This document shows, piece after piece, positions 48,239 through 57,619 of a stretch of 64,000 bases of DNA. Position 1 is the stretch's first letter. The number at the start of each line of letters is the position of its first letter. Made by a program: the position numbers and the translations under genes. Under the pieces are notes generated by a model. The model did not search any database. It worked only from the letters and a program-made list of their open reading frames with translations, and had not been told where the DNA came from. The stretch is from CBFDBF01 sp050291465 (GTDB taxonomy: Bacteria > Pseudomonadota > Gammaproteobacteria > Chromatiales > Chromatiaceae), in the NCBI GenBank assembly GCA_050291465.1, contig JBNKJV010000005.1:62001-126000 (forward strand), read 5' to 3'.

Positions 48239-48813
48239 TGTTCAATAATGTCCTGAAGAGGGAAACGCCGGAGGACGTATACCGTTGGTTGATGGCCGGG
48301 AGCAGCGGTCAAGCGGTAGAGGAAATCCTGGCGCGGATACTCGCCTCCTGGTCTTTGGGATATGGTGCCCTGCCGGAGTATCTGGGGCTCTCCGCTGAGA
48401 AATTTCAGGCCATGTTGCAGCACCATTTTCCCAGCATAAACCCTGCCGGCCTGGTCTCGCCTCATCGATCCCTGGGCCCCGGACGCGGAGATGAGATGGA
48501 GGAACTGCACAGGTTGTTAATGGATAACCGGACCGGCATCAGTTCCTCGGAGGCGTGGCTGGCGGATATCGTCGTTGCCGGTTGTCTTGGAGATGATCAT
48601 CTATGGCAGGATCTCGGTCTCTGGAATCGGGGCGAGCTCTCCAGGCTGATGCTGGAGAATTTCGAACCCCTGGCCAGGCGCAACAGCAAGGATATGAAAT
48701 GGAAAAAATTTCTCTATAAGCAGCTTTGCGAGGCTGAAGGTATCTACACCTGCCGCGCTCCCAGTTGCGAGGCCTGTGCCGATTATCGGGAATGTTTCGG
48801 TCCGGAGGAGTGA
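48235..48813 (+). CDS. nifQ: Molybdenum-delivery protein NifQ
   Basis: 192 residues. The C-terminal cysteine motif KQLCEAEGIYTCRAPSCEAC, ending with ADYREC, is diagnostic: it holds the [Fe-S-Mo] cluster passed to NifEN/NifH for FeMo-co. The N-terminal part is helical, as expected. Overlaps nifO by ATGA. Together with modABC upstream it links Mo uptake to cofactor assembly. Confidence 0.94.
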   Translation: MMFNNVLKRETPEDVYRWLMAGSSGQAVEEILARILASWSLGYGALPEYLGLSAEKFQAMLQHHFPSINPAGLVSPHRSLGPGRGDEMEELHRLLMDNRTGISSSEAWLADIVVAGCLGDDHLWQDLGLWNRGELSRLMLENFEPLARRNSKDMKWKKFLYKQLCEAEGIYTCRAPSCEACADYRECFGPEE

Positions 48814-48817
48814 TTTC

Positions 48818-49768
48818 GTGTTTATTTTCGGCGGAGATGCTCGTCGGAATCTTTCCAGTGCCCCACAGGGGGATCTGCAGCGGCGGGCGATAGGCGCGTA
48901 TCTCGGTGTTGCCGTGGGCGACGCCCTTGGCGCCACTACCGAGTTTCTTACTCCCCGGGAGATCCGGCACAAATACGGTGTCCACAGAAAAATCATCGGC
49001 GGAGGCTGGTTACACCTGAAACCGGGCCGGGTGACCGATGATACCGAAATGAGTCTGGCCCTCGGCCGCTCGATCATCGACAAGAGTGGGGTGGTGGCTA
49101 CCGCGGTGGCCGAGGCGTTCAGCGACTGGATGCGTACCAAGCCCGTGGACATCGGCAACACGGTGCGACGGGGAATCATTCATTTCCGCAACACCGGCGA
49201 ACCCTTCGTGCCGGAAAACGAATTCGATGCGGGCAACGGTGCCTGCATGCGTTCGGTTCCGGTCGCACTGAGTCACTGGAATGCACCGGAGGAGGTGCTT
49301 GCGGAGGCTTTGCGCATCCAGTCCCACGTCACCCACAACAATCCCCAGGCCGATGCCGGTACCTCCGCGGTGGTGCGGATGACCGTTGCCGCCCTCAAGG
49401 GCGCGCCCAAGACGGAGTTACGGGAGATCGCCGATGCATTAGTCACCGAACATAAGCCCTATCGCTTTGATCGGCGCGAGGTGGAGAACCCCAGTGCCTG
49501 GATCGTACATACTTTGAAGGCGGTTTTTCAGGCGTTCTTCGTCAACGATGGCTTTGAAGAAATTCTCGTGGACGTGGTAAACAGGGGCGGTGATGCGGAT
49601 ACCACGGGAGCTATTGCAGGTATGTTGGCCGGGGCCAGCTACGGTGTTGACGCTATACCGAAGCGGTGGCTCCGTGCTCTGGATCCCGGGGTCCGGGCGG
49701 CCTGCGAAGAGCAGGCGTTGGAACTGCTGAAGCTGGCTGATAAGGGGATTGAGAAATGCAGAATATAA
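48818..49768 (+). CDS. draG: Dinitrogenase reductase-activating glycohydrolase DraG
   Basis: 316 residues from GTG 48818 (GGAGGAG eight bases upstream). ADP-ribosylglycohydrolase with dimanganese ligands in GRVTDDTEMSLALGR near the N-terminus and VNRGGDADTTGAIAG near the C-terminus. DraG removes ADP-ribose from an Arg of NifH and restores nitrogenase activity. Its partner draT is not adjacent, unlike the usual draTG pair. Placed four bases after nifQ and overlapping the next gene by 13. Confidence 0.93.
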   Translation: MFIFGGDARRNLSSAPQGDLQRRAIGAYLGVAVGDALGATTEFLTPREIRHKYGVHRKIIGGGWLHLKPGRVTDDTEMSLALGRSIIDKSGVVATAVAEAFSDWMRTKPVDIGNTVRRGIIHFRNTGEPFVPENEFDAGNGACMRSVPVALSHWNAPEEVLAEALRIQSHVTHNNPQADAGTSAVVRMTVAALKGAPKTELREIADALVTEHKPYRFDRREVENPSAWIVHTLKAVFQAFFVNDGFEEILVDVVNRGGDADTTGAIAGMLAGASYGVDAIPKRWLRALDPGVRAACEEQALELLKLADKGIEKCRI

Positions 49769-50205
49769 AGATACGCCCCGCCGGTGAGATGGATATCGAA
49801 CGGATGTCATGCCTGCTCTCTCAGCTTTTTTCCATCGAGACCGACTTTGTCCCCGATGATGAGAAACAGCGGCAGGGCCTGAGACAGCTGCTTGCCACCC
49901 CTGATGCCAGGATTCTGGTGGCGGAAGGGCAGGGGGATATCGTAGGTATGGCGACCCTGCAGGTTCTTGTGTCCACCGCGGAGGGTGGACCGGTGGGTCT
50001 GGTTGAAGACGTGGTGGTGGATCGTGATTGGCGGGGGAGAGGAGTCGGGTCCGCCCTGCTTCATCATCTGACCAGATGGGCGGAAGAGAATAGGTTGAGT
50101 CGCCTGCAGCTTGCGATGGACAGCGGAAACAGCGCGGCGTCCGGGTTCTATAAAAGAAACGGTTGGAACGGCACCGATCTGGTGATGCTGCGAAGGCGGA
50201 TTTAG
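49756..50205 (+). CDS. GNAT acetyltransferase in the nif operon
   Basis: 149 residues; complete GNAT domain with VGLVEDVVVDRDWRGRGVGS (acetyl-CoA loop RGRGVGS) and RLQLAMDSGNSAASGFYKRN. It overlaps draG by 13 bases, so it is translationally coupled to it. The target is unknown; small GNATs occur in other nif clusters. Confidence 0.85.
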   Translation: MQNIKIRPAGEMDIERMSCLLSQLFSIETDFVPDDEKQRQGLRQLLATPDARILVAEGQGDIVGMATLQVLVSTAEGGPVGLVEDVVVDRDWRGRGVGSALLHHLTRWAEENRLSRLQLAMDSGNSAASGFYKRNGWNGTDLVMLRRRI

Positions 50206-50290
50206 TATCGGTTGCGCCCGTGGTTGAGATTGCGTTGCCCCTGTTTTACGGGCATTCTGTTGTGAAGTAATTGATGACGGGTGTCGAGAG

Positions 50291-50764
50291 ATGTTTTTTT
50301 CCAAATCCGAACCACCACCCCTTTACGTGTCCCGCTCCGATCCGACGAGCCTCCTCGCCAGCTATTCCAGGCATGGATTCGAGCTTGATGGAGAATTCTG
50401 GCCTTCCGTCGAGCACTACTATCAGGCAATGAAATTTGAACCCGGTGATCTGCGAATCGCGATTCGGGATGCGGACCACCCTGCCAAGGCGGCGGAACAC
50501 GCGGCCAAGAACAAGAAAACAGTACGCCAGGACTGGAAGAGGGTGAAAGAGACCTTCATGACTCGCGGTGTCTATATCAAGTGCCGCTCCCATCCCGAGG
50601 CGGCGAAAGCCCTGCTCGATACCGGTGACCAGAAGATCGTCGAAAACAGTCAGTTCGACTACTATTGGGGCTGTGGCCGGGACGGGCGCGGCCACAACAC
50701 CTATGGCAAGGTGCTTATGGCGGTGCGGGATAAATTGCGGGAAGAGAGATCTGAGAACGCCTGA
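50291..50764 (+). CDS. NADAR-family (YbiA-like) ADP-ribose N-glycosidase
   Basis: 157 residues. Family features: SRSDPTSLLASYSRHGFELDG near the start (paraphrased), FWPSVEHYYQAMKF, and the C-terminal DYYWGCGRDGRGHNTYGKVL. NADAR proteins hydrolyse N-glycosidic bonds of ADP-ribose derivatives; some remove ADP-ribose from guanine in DarT-NADAR systems, and E. coli YbiA acts on riboflavin intermediates. No DarT is present. Lying near draG it may process ADP-ribose products of nitrogenase regulation; that is inference. Confidence 0.88.
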   Translation: MFFSKSEPPPLYVSRSDPTSLLASYSRHGFELDGEFWPSVEHYYQAMKFEPGDLRIAIRDADHPAKAAEHAAKNKKTVRQDWKRVKETFMTRGVYIKCRSHPEAAKALLDTGDQKIVENSQFDYYWGCGRDGRGHNTYGKVLMAVRDKLREERSENA

Positions 50765-50793
50765 TCAGTCGGTCGGAGTCAGACGTCCTTTTG

Positions 50794-51081
50794 TTAATTC
50801 GGCCACAGCTCTATCCCCAGCCACAAGAAGCGGAGAGACAGCAGAATACTCAGTAAAGTGATAGCCGCATAGAGCGGTTTCACGCCTTCCGCCATGCAAT
50901 GCCTGATTCCCAGGTATCCGCCTATAGCAGTAACAAAGAATCCAAACTCACTGACCACAAGGAGTGTTAAAAGGGGTATGGCGGTAACGCCGTCATCACG
51001 GGCCTCGCCGCCTTTTATTACCAGCAGCATAAGAAACAGGCCGAGTCCGGACGCGACAAAAGGGAAGTTATATTTCTTCAT
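50794..51081 (-). CDS. Small membrane protein, unknown
   Basis: 95 residues with three hydrophobic helices (FVASGLGLFLMLLVIKGG, PLLTLLVVSEFGFFVTAIGG, AAITLLSILLSLRFLWLGIE). No named family recognised. Convergent with the NADAR gene. A plausible AAGAA ribosome site precedes ATG 51081. Confidence 0.6.
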   Translation of the reverse strand: MKKYNFPFVASGLGLFLMLLVIKGGEARDDGVTAIPLLTLLVVSEFGFFVTAIGGYLGIRHCMAEGVKPLYAAITLLSILLSLRFLWLGIELWPN

Positions 51082-51349
51082 CAGGAATTCATACGAACGT
51101 TAGTTATATAATGGGACTGATATGGCCTGTCTTGGGAAGAGCATTCTTAATCAGCGGTTCCTGAATATTCAAATTCCAGAGATTTAAGTATATCTTAAGA
51201 GGACTTTGTTGCGATATGGCGTAGATTGTTAAAGTCCATTTCTGTTTTCGCAACCGGATTTTCCCTTCGGGGGAAGCAGCCAGGGATAGGATGATGGTTT
51301 GATCGCTAAGGAGAGCTGGATGGTCGGTTAAGGAAAGGCTCTCCTAATA

Positions 51350-53233
51350 ATGAATAACAAACTCAACCTGGAATTGGCCAAGGAGTATTACCGGCTTGCA
51401 CCGATGGCTTCCGCCGCCATGTATGCCCTCCTCGGGGTAACTGTCTTTTTTTATTGGGGAAAAGTTCCCTCCCATCTCTTACTTTCCTGGGTCGTTGTGA
51501 ATTTTCTGGTGGCCTCCCTTTTTCTGCTTGCCAGTAGGTCTTTCAGGAAGCACGGAACGGAAGAAAATGCCAATAAATGGCTGCACCTTTATGCCTATAT
51601 GCTGTTTTTTCAGGATATGCCCTGGGGGTTTATCGGGCCCATGAGTTTTATGGTGGACGATCAACTCTATCGTATGCTGACTCTGTTTATGCTGGCCGGC
51701 ATGACCGCCGGCTCCATCATAACCCGCGGCATGATTATGAAGATTTACGCAATCTCCCTGTTTTCTCTGCTGACGCCGATTATTTTCACTTTGATACTGC
51801 AACAGACCGTGGTTACCGATGCCATGCTTGCGCTGGTGCTCATATATCTGGTTTTTATGCTTGCCGTCGCCGGGAATTACAGTAGGAGCGTAATTCGGAA
51901 CATACACCTTTGGCTGAAAAACGAAACCCTGGTGAGAGAGCTGCGGGCTTCTCACGCCGAGGTGGAAGAGATCAACCATGATCTGACGCAGGAGATAGAA
52001 CGGCGGAAACAGGTTGAAAGAGAACTGGTGGATGCCAAAGATCGTTCCGAACGGGCGAATGAAGCGAAGAATCAGTTCCTGGCTACGGTAAGCCACGAGT
52101 TGCGCACCCCTTTGAACGGTATTGTCGGATTTGCGGATCTGTTGCAGGACGAGAAATTGGGAGAAAAGCCCAAGCGTTATATCTGTCAAATCAATAAGGC
52201 CGGTAAAGCGTTGCGGCGGATGGTGAACGATATTCTGGATATTGCCGCGATTGAGGCGGGGCATATCCGGTTTTACGATGAGCCGTTTTCCCTGCACGCG
52301 GAAATGGAGGACCTGTTGGACATAATGGTGCCTTTGGCGGAGCGCAAGGGATTGTCTTTAAGGCTGAGTATGGGAGATGGGATTAACGACGATTTATGCG
52401 GTGACATAAGCCGTCTCAGACAGATCGTCGGCAATCTCCTGTCCAACGCCCTGAAATACACTGAAGCCGGTCATGTGACACTCAACATCAGCCATTTGCG
52501 GAAGCAGAATGGTAAGGAGGTTTTGCGCTTTGATGTTGAGGATACGGGGGTCGGTATAAACGAAGAAGCGCTGGATTTTATTTTCAAGAACTTCACGCGC
52601 CTGGAGAATTTTGAAACACGCACGAGCGAGGGGGCCGGTCTTGGCCTGGCTATCGTTAAAAGCCTGGTTGATAAGATGAATGGGAAGCTCTTCGTTCAAA
52701 GCAAACCGGGTGAGGGATCCTGTTTCAGCTGTGAATTGGCTTTCGAGCAGAATCAGGAAACAAATAAAAGTGCCCATTCGGAGCAATCTCTGGAGCTATC
52801 GTCAAAGCAGTGGCAGGCGTTCAATGTGTTGGTTGTCGACGACAATGAGATAAACCGGATGGTGCTTGCCGCACTGCTGAGTAAGGCGGGCATTCCCTTC
52901 GCCGAAGCGGAAAACGGCTATGAAGCCCTGGATCGCATACGTGATGGCGATTTTGACCTGGTACTGCTGGATATACAAATGCCCGGCTTAAGCGGTATCG
53001 ACGTGGCGACCCGATTACGCGAGGAGCAGGCCCGGATTCCCTTATTAATAGCGGTTACCGCTCACGCCTTTCCGGAGCAGCGCCAGAGGATCCTCGATGC
53101 CGGTTTCTCGGATCTGCTGATAAAACCGATCACCCTGGCGGATCTGATGAAGACGCTGTCGCAGATTTATCCGTCAATGGTTAAGGAAGAGCAAGCGGGT
53201 GATAAGGATAATGCTCAGATCCAATTTACCTGA
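51350..53233 (+). CDS. Hybrid sensor histidine kinase with receiver domain
   Basis: 627 residues. Six or so hydrophobic helices (about 20-180), a coiled coil (195-240), HisKA with His249 in ATVSHELRTPLNG, HATPase with NLLSNALKYTEAG, DTGVGINEEA and GAGLGLAIVKSL, then a C-terminal receiver (about 495-610) with acceptor Asp in LVLLDIQMPGLSG and the Lys in LLIKPITLADL. No DNA-binding output is attached, so signal probably passes to a separate phosphotransfer protein. The signal is unknown. Monocistronic. Confidence 0.93.
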   Translation: MNNKLNLELAKEYYRLAPMASAAMYALLGVTVFFYWGKVPSHLLLSWVVVNFLVASLFLLASRSFRKHGTEENANKWLHLYAYMLFFQDMPWGFIGPMSFMVDDQLYRMLTLFMLAGMTAGSIITRGMIMKIYAISLFSLLTPIIFTLILQQTVVTDAMLALVLIYLVFMLAVAGNYSRSVIRNIHLWLKNETLVRELRASHAEVEEINHDLTQEIERRKQVERELVDAKDRSERANEAKNQFLATVSHELRTPLNGIVGFADLLQDEKLGEKPKRYICQINKAGKALRRMVNDILDIAAIEAGHIRFYDEPFSLHAEMEDLLDIMVPLAERKGLSLRLSMGDGINDDLCGDISRLRQIVGNLLSNALKYTEAGHVTLNISHLRKQNGKEVLRFDVEDTGVGINEEALDFIFKNFTRLENFETRTSEGAGLGLAIVKSLVDKMNGKLFVQSKPGEGSCFSCELAFEQNQETNKSAHSEQSLELSSKQWQAFNVLVVDDNEINRMVLAALLSKAGIPFAEAENGYEALDRIRDGDFDLVLLDIQMPGLSGIDVATRLREEQARIPLLIAVTAHAFPEQRQRILDAGFSDLLIKPITLADLMKTLSQIYPSMVKEEQAGDKDNAQIQFT

Positions 53234-53552
53234 AAGAACGAACTCCGCGCCGGTTAAGGGGCTGGAGGTAATTACCGCGCCCATATCATCCTAAGCCCGA
53301 TTGGTAATACCCGGCCTTATGCGGGGAAATACCGCCGCCAAGCTGCTCTGCGGGGGGTGGCTGCAGCCCCCCCTTTTCTCGCTAAAGAATCCGGCCTTTC
53401 TGCCGACACCCAGGATAGCCCATAAGACGTCTCAGAATCTGCCAAAGCACCGAGGCAAAAGGGACGGAGTGCCGGCCCGGGACGGCCGTTGGTCGGAATG
53501 TCGCGGTGTCGTTCGAGAGGCGCGGTACTACGCCAAACGAGGAAAATTAGTC
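53234..53552. other. Intergenic region before the second chemoreceptor
   Basis: 319 bases with one clear stem-loop at 53352-53380 and, nearer the gene, GC-rich foldable sequence (GCACCG...CGGAGTGC, about 53444-53471). No gene supported. The reading frame is open through it, but the conserved chemoreceptor N-terminus begins at 53553. Confidence 0.4.
53352..53376 (+). terminator. Probable terminator of the hybrid kinase gene
   Basis: GGGGGG, loop TGGCTGCAG, CCCCCC then TTTT. Confidence 0.6.
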
Positions 53553-55193
53553 ATGTACAAACTGCTGATGCGCACTTCCATTTCAATGCGTCTGTTTATG
53601 ATCGTCGTGGCCGCCCTGATCGCGCTCACTACGGTGATAGCGCTTCATGCATCCCAGCTCCACCAAGAGGTTATTACGGAAAAGCGGCTCAAAACCCGCC
53701 ATCTGGTTGAAGCGGCATACAGTACCCTGGAGTACTACCACAAGCAGAGCAGTAGCGGCGCCATGGATGAGGCTGCGGCGAAAAAGGCCGCCCTCGATCA
53801 GGTCGCCGGGATGAGCTATGAGAAAGAGGGCTATTTCTGGATCAACGACTACGGGCCCAAGATGGTGATGCATCCGGTGAAGCCGGAGCTGAACGGCAAG
53901 GATTTGAGCGGTTCCAGGGACCCTAATGGAAAGCGGTTGTTTATAGCCATGGTGGATGTGGTCAAGAAAGACGGGGCGGGTTTCGTGGACTATCTCTGGC
54001 CCAAACCTAAGCATGACGAACCGGTACCGAAGATTTCCTATGTCAAGGGCTTCGAACCCTGGGGCTGGATCATCGGCTCCGGGATCTATATCGACGACGT
54101 GGAAGCCGCCTATCGGAGTAATCTGTGGCGCAGCCTCGCATTTGGCGGATTAATCGCCGCGTTGCTGGTCCTGTTCTCCGTCATGCTGTCGCGCAGTATT
54201 ACCCGCCCGCTTCATCTGACCATCTCTGCCCTGCACGACGCAGCCACGGGAGAGTGTGACCTGACAAGTAAGCTTGAGGTACTGGGCAAAGAGGAAATAA
54301 GTACCTTGGCGAAGGAGTTCAATACCTTCATTGAAAGGCTTCGTGTAATGTTGCTGCAGGTGGCGAGTTCAACTCAGGAACTTGTCAATGCCACCGACAG
54401 GGTTGCGACCATAAGCGGCGAGGCCAGTCATGCGGTGACGCGGCAACAATCCGCAACCGACCAGGTTGCTACAGCCACTACCGAAATGAACAGCGCCGCT
54501 CATAATGTGGCGGAGAGCGCCAGCCATGCGGCCCATTCTGCCCAGGAGGCCAATGGCAGGGCGCAGGAGAGCCGCACCATTCTGGAGAAGAACCGCAATG
54601 CCGTCAGTGGACTGCGTCAGGCGGTTGAGAATGCGGGAGAGGTGATCAATCAGGTTGAACTGCAGAGTGAGAATATCGGGGGCATTTTAACGACTATTCG
54701 TGCCATCGCTGATCAAACCAATCTGCTGGCACTCAACGCCGCTATCGAGGCGGCCCGGGCGGGCGAACAGGGACGCGGATTTGCCGTGGTTGCCGACGAG
54801 GTTCGCACTCTGGCGCAGCGCACCCGCACGGCCACCGGAGAGATTGAGCAGATGATTACCGAGTTGCAGGAAGGAAGCCGCCAGGCGGCAGCGGCGATGG
54901 AACAAGGGCAGAAACTCACCGAGGAGAGTGTGGCCAGCACGGAGGAGACCAGTCAGTCTATCGGCGAAATCATTGCCGCCATCGCGTCGATCAACGATAT
55001 GAATACTCAGATCGCCAGTGCGGCTGAAGAGCAGGCGGCGGTAGTGGAGGACATCAACCGCAATATCGTCAATATAAGTTCCATTGCCGGAGAGACCGCT
55101 GAACGTTCGCAGGAGACGGATACCACCCTGCAGGACATGGAGAAGCAGGTAAGCGCGCTGCAGGAGTTGTTGGAGCAGTTCAAGTTGGAGTAA
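53553..55193 (+). CDS. Methyl-accepting chemotaxis protein (single Cache)
   Basis: 546 residues from ATG 53553 (GAGGAA upstream). First helix at about 15-33, an sCache_2-type sensor (about 35-185) with EGYFWINDYGPKMVMHPVKP and EPWGWIIGSGIYIDD, second helix near 190-212, HAMP, and the signalling hairpin TIRAIADQTNLLALNAAIEA. sCache_2 domains often bind small carboxylates such as pyruvate or lactate. No CheR-tethering pentapeptide at the end. Confidence 0.93.
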   Translation: MYKLLMRTSISMRLFMIVVAALIALTTVIALHASQLHQEVITEKRLKTRHLVEAAYSTLEYYHKQSSSGAMDEAAAKKAALDQVAGMSYEKEGYFWINDYGPKMVMHPVKPELNGKDLSGSRDPNGKRLFIAMVDVVKKDGAGFVDYLWPKPKHDEPVPKISYVKGFEPWGWIIGSGIYIDDVEAAYRSNLWRSLAFGGLIAALLVLFSVMLSRSITRPLHLTISALHDAATGECDLTSKLEVLGKEEISTLAKEFNTFIERLRVMLLQVASSTQELVNATDRVATISGEASHAVTRQQSATDQVATATTEMNSAAHNVAESASHAAHSAQEANGRAQESRTILEKNRNAVSGLRQAVENAGEVINQVELQSENIGGILTTIRAIADQTNLLALNAAIEAARAGEQGRGFAVVADEVRTLAQRTRTATGEIEQMITELQEGSRQAAAAMEQGQKLTEESVASTEETSQSIGEIIAAIASINDMNTQIASAAEEQAAVVEDINRNIVNISSIAGETAERSQETDTTLQDMEKQVSALQELLEQFKLE

Positions 55194-55378
55194 TCGAGGA
55201 ACGGGTGGTCGTAGTTTCCGCCCCGGTCCGGCGCTCGTTTTGCGGAATGCTCGATTGTTTGTGTAAGGGTCGGGCCGTTTCCGGATTTTTTCAGTCAATT
55301 CTTCCTGGATTGCGATGGATGATCTTCGTGCCCATGCCGGCGATAATAGCCGGTATCCGTGCTTAAGAAGAGGGGTAA

Positions 55379-56017
55379 ATGGCGCGACCGATGACCGACA
55401 AGGCGGCGTTCAGAATAAACGACCGTTACGATTCCGAGGACAAGACGAAAGGCTACGAGCGTACCTACGAGCTTTTCGATGAACAACTGCAACAGGTGGC
55501 TGCGTGTTGTGATCTGATGGGTAACGCGGCCCTAAGGAAGCAGGAAATCATAACGGAGAACGGTGAGCGCTGGCAGTTGCAGCCGAACCGGAAAATCATG
55601 CCGAGCCTGTGGATGCTCAACGATTCCTCGGGACAAACGCGGTGGCAGTTCCGGCAGAAGGCGTGGGGTAAACTGGTCAACCCATTCCATAAAACTCTGA
55701 TGACCGTGCTCGACGGCGATGATTGCGAACTGATGCAGCTTGTGGATCTGCATGGCACCAAACCGGCGGTAATCGTGGGCTTGGAGTGGGGGAAATATGC
55801 GTTGGTAAAGGGCGATCAGCCCCTTGCGACGCTTACCAGTCTGCCGCGGGAGAACCCGCCTCAGGCAAAAGGCCTGATGGGGGCGATTCGTCGCTTTCTT
55901 AATTCGTCCGATACGGCCCTGATCAGTACCGGTTCCAAACATCCCTTGCCGGCCCCTGCCGCATTGGCGATATACCTGCTTTACAAAGAGTTTACGGATG
56001 TATCGCGTGTGGGTTAA
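55379..56017 (+). CDS. Conserved-looking protein of unknown function
   Basis: 212 residues, ATG 55379 after AAGAGGGG. Acidic and helical at the start (DRYDSEDKTKGYERTYELFD), then a strand-rich middle with many aromatics (WQLQPNRKIMPSLWMLND, TRWQFRQKAWGKLVNPFHK) that vaguely recalls tubby/LURP-one folds; this similarity is weak. No signal peptide and no catalytic motif that I can name. Flanked by a chemoreceptor and a convergent ATP-grasp gene. Confidence 0.6.
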   Translation: MARPMTDKAAFRINDRYDSEDKTKGYERTYELFDEQLQQVAACCDLMGNAALRKQEIITENGERWQLQPNRKIMPSLWMLNDSSGQTRWQFRQKAWGKLVNPFHKTLMTVLDGDDCELMQLVDLHGTKPAVIVGLEWGKYALVKGDQPLATLTSLPRENPPQAKGLMGAIRRFLNSSDTALISTGSKHPLPAPAALAIYLLYKEFTDVSRVG

Positions 56018-56097
56018 GCCGGAAGAGAAGGTCTGTTAATCACAGAGACATGATCCTATAACCTTCCCGGGGTGATTGGAGGTTTGTATTCAGGGTG

Positions 56098-57600
56098 TTA
56101 TTTTGAGGATTCTTCCTGCGGAAGCGGGATTCTGGCACCCTGCTTGTCCGCCTCTATGCGCATCAGAAACTCTCCCATAATCCGGTCATAGAGTGCTTCA
56201 CCCAGGACCTCATCCTCAATGCCGGCGTCAATGCTCGGGTTATCGTTAACCTCGATTACCACCACGCCCCTTGATGTCTCCTTGAGATCTACACCATAAA
56301 ATCCATTACCGATGAGATTGGCCGCTTTCAGTGCGGTAGTCACAACCTGGGAGGGGGCGTCTTCGACGGCAAATGTTCTATGCTCTCCTCCTATGTCCTG
56401 CGCAGTATGATCGTAGATCTGCCAATGATCCTTGGACATGTAATACTGACAAACATATAACGGCTGACGATTTATGATTCCAACCCGCCAGTCGAATGGG
56501 GTATAGGTGTAGGCCTGACCAAGAAGAAGGTCCGAATCCTTGAACAGGCGTTTTGCAACCTGTTCCAGTTCCTGTCGGCTCTCAACCTTGAAGATACCGC
56601 GGGAAAAGGAGCCGTCAGGAACCTTCAATACAATAGGGTAGGGGATTTCACGTTCCAGTTCATCCAGGCCGCCCGCCCTTATTACTGCCGTCTTCGGGGT
56701 TGGTATCCGGTGGGCCTTGAGTAATTCCGCCAGATAGATCTTGTTGGTGCAGCGCAGTATGGAGTCCGGATCGTCAATAACTACCAGACCTTCTTTTGCC
56801 GCCTTTCGGGAAAAATGATACGTATGGTGATCGATGGAAGTTGTTTCCCGAATAAAGAGAGCATCGAACTCCCCCAGCCGGCCAAAGTCGCGTCGCGTGA
56901 TCAGTTCCGTATCCAATCCGATCCGTTTGGCAGAGTGGATAAAATTCTGCAACGCCTTTTGGTTGGAGGGCGGCATCTCTTCCTTCGGGTCGTGCAGTAT
57001 GGCCAGGTCATATTTGCCCTGGGGTCGTTTGCGCGGCGCCCGCCAGCGTTTGCTGAGATAACCGTCAAGGGCCAGGTGGAACGCCTCATCAAGATCCTCC
57101 GGGAGATCCTGTATCCCCAGGGCCTTGATCTCCGTTAATCGCCAATTGCCCCGATACTCAAAAAGCAGACGCATCAGCGGCACCCGAAAGAGTTCAAACA
57201 ACTCTCTCGCCAAAGGTTGCAGGTCGCGTAGGGGCGACTGACCGAACATCACCGTGATATTAAACGATGTGGTTTCAATACCTTTGCTGCGCCGGCCCAA
57301 TATGCGTTGTACCAATCCGTCGAGATCCGCTGTTTCCAGGGAATAGAGTGACTTGCGACTGAGGTCGCGGATGGTACGTACCGCGGGAATTACCCGGTGT
57401 CCCCGTGCCTCCGCCAGCAACGAGCAGTAAAATCCTTCGCCGAGATAACGCTGGCTGCGACAAAGGTTAACTACGCGCAGGTTGCGCTTTAGCTGCCATG
57501 TTGGATCGGTGAGGTATTCAGCGGCCGTGATCACAGGATAGTTGCCGTTCCGGCTCTTCCAGTTATTGGCTTTTTCAATCAGTATCAAATGCTCGGGCAT
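56098..57600 (-). CDS. RimK-like ATP-grasp ligase with RLAN N-domain
   Basis: 500 residues. The N-terminal RLAN domain (about 30-185; NLCRSQRYLGEGFYCSLLAE) precedes a RimK-type ATP-grasp (about 205-485) with PYPIVLKVPDGSFSRGIFKV for ATP binding, and VVIEVNDNPSIDAGIEDE with the Mg-binding Glu and Asn. Such enzymes form peptide-like bonds, typically adding amino acids to a protein or small molecule. It lies 19 bases after the GNAT-C39 gene, a pairing seen in predicted peptide-modification systems. The substrate is unknown. Cytoplasmic. Confidence 0.88.
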   Translation of the reverse strand: MPEHLILIEKANNWKSRNGNYPVITAAEYLTDPTWQLKRNLRVVNLCRSQRYLGEGFYCSLLAEARGHRVIPAVRTIRDLSRKSLYSLETADLDGLVQRILGRRSKGIETTSFNITVMFGQSPLRDLQPLARELFELFRVPLMRLLFEYRGNWRLTEIKALGIQDLPEDLDEAFHLALDGYLSKRWRAPRKRPQGKYDLAILHDPKEEMPPSNQKALQNFIHSAKRIGLDTELITRRDFGRLGEFDALFIRETTSIDHHTYHFSRKAAKEGLVVIDDPDSILRCTNKIYLAELLKAHRIPTPKTAVIRAGGLDELEREIPYPIVLKVPDGSFSRGIFKVESRQELEQVAKRLFKDSDLLLGQAYTYTPFDWRVGIINRQPLYVCQYYMSKDHWQIYDHTAQDIGGEHRTFAVEDAPSQVVTTALKAANLIGNGFYGVDLKETSRGVVVIEVNDNPSIDAGIEDEVLGEALYDRIMGEFLMRIEADKQGARIPLPQEESSK

Positions 57601-57619
57601 CGAATTGATCCGTGAGTAA

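Noticed and set aside
50291..50764. DarT-NADAR toxin-antitoxin system
   Set aside because: No DarT-like gene is adjacent; the neighbours are a GNAT, draG and a small membrane protein.
53400..53550. Possible c-di-GMP (GEMM) riboswitch before the second chemoreceptor
   Set aside because: A few fragments (AGGCAAA, GGGACGG) recall the motif, but the conserved GGGACGCAAAGCC core and the second helix are missing.
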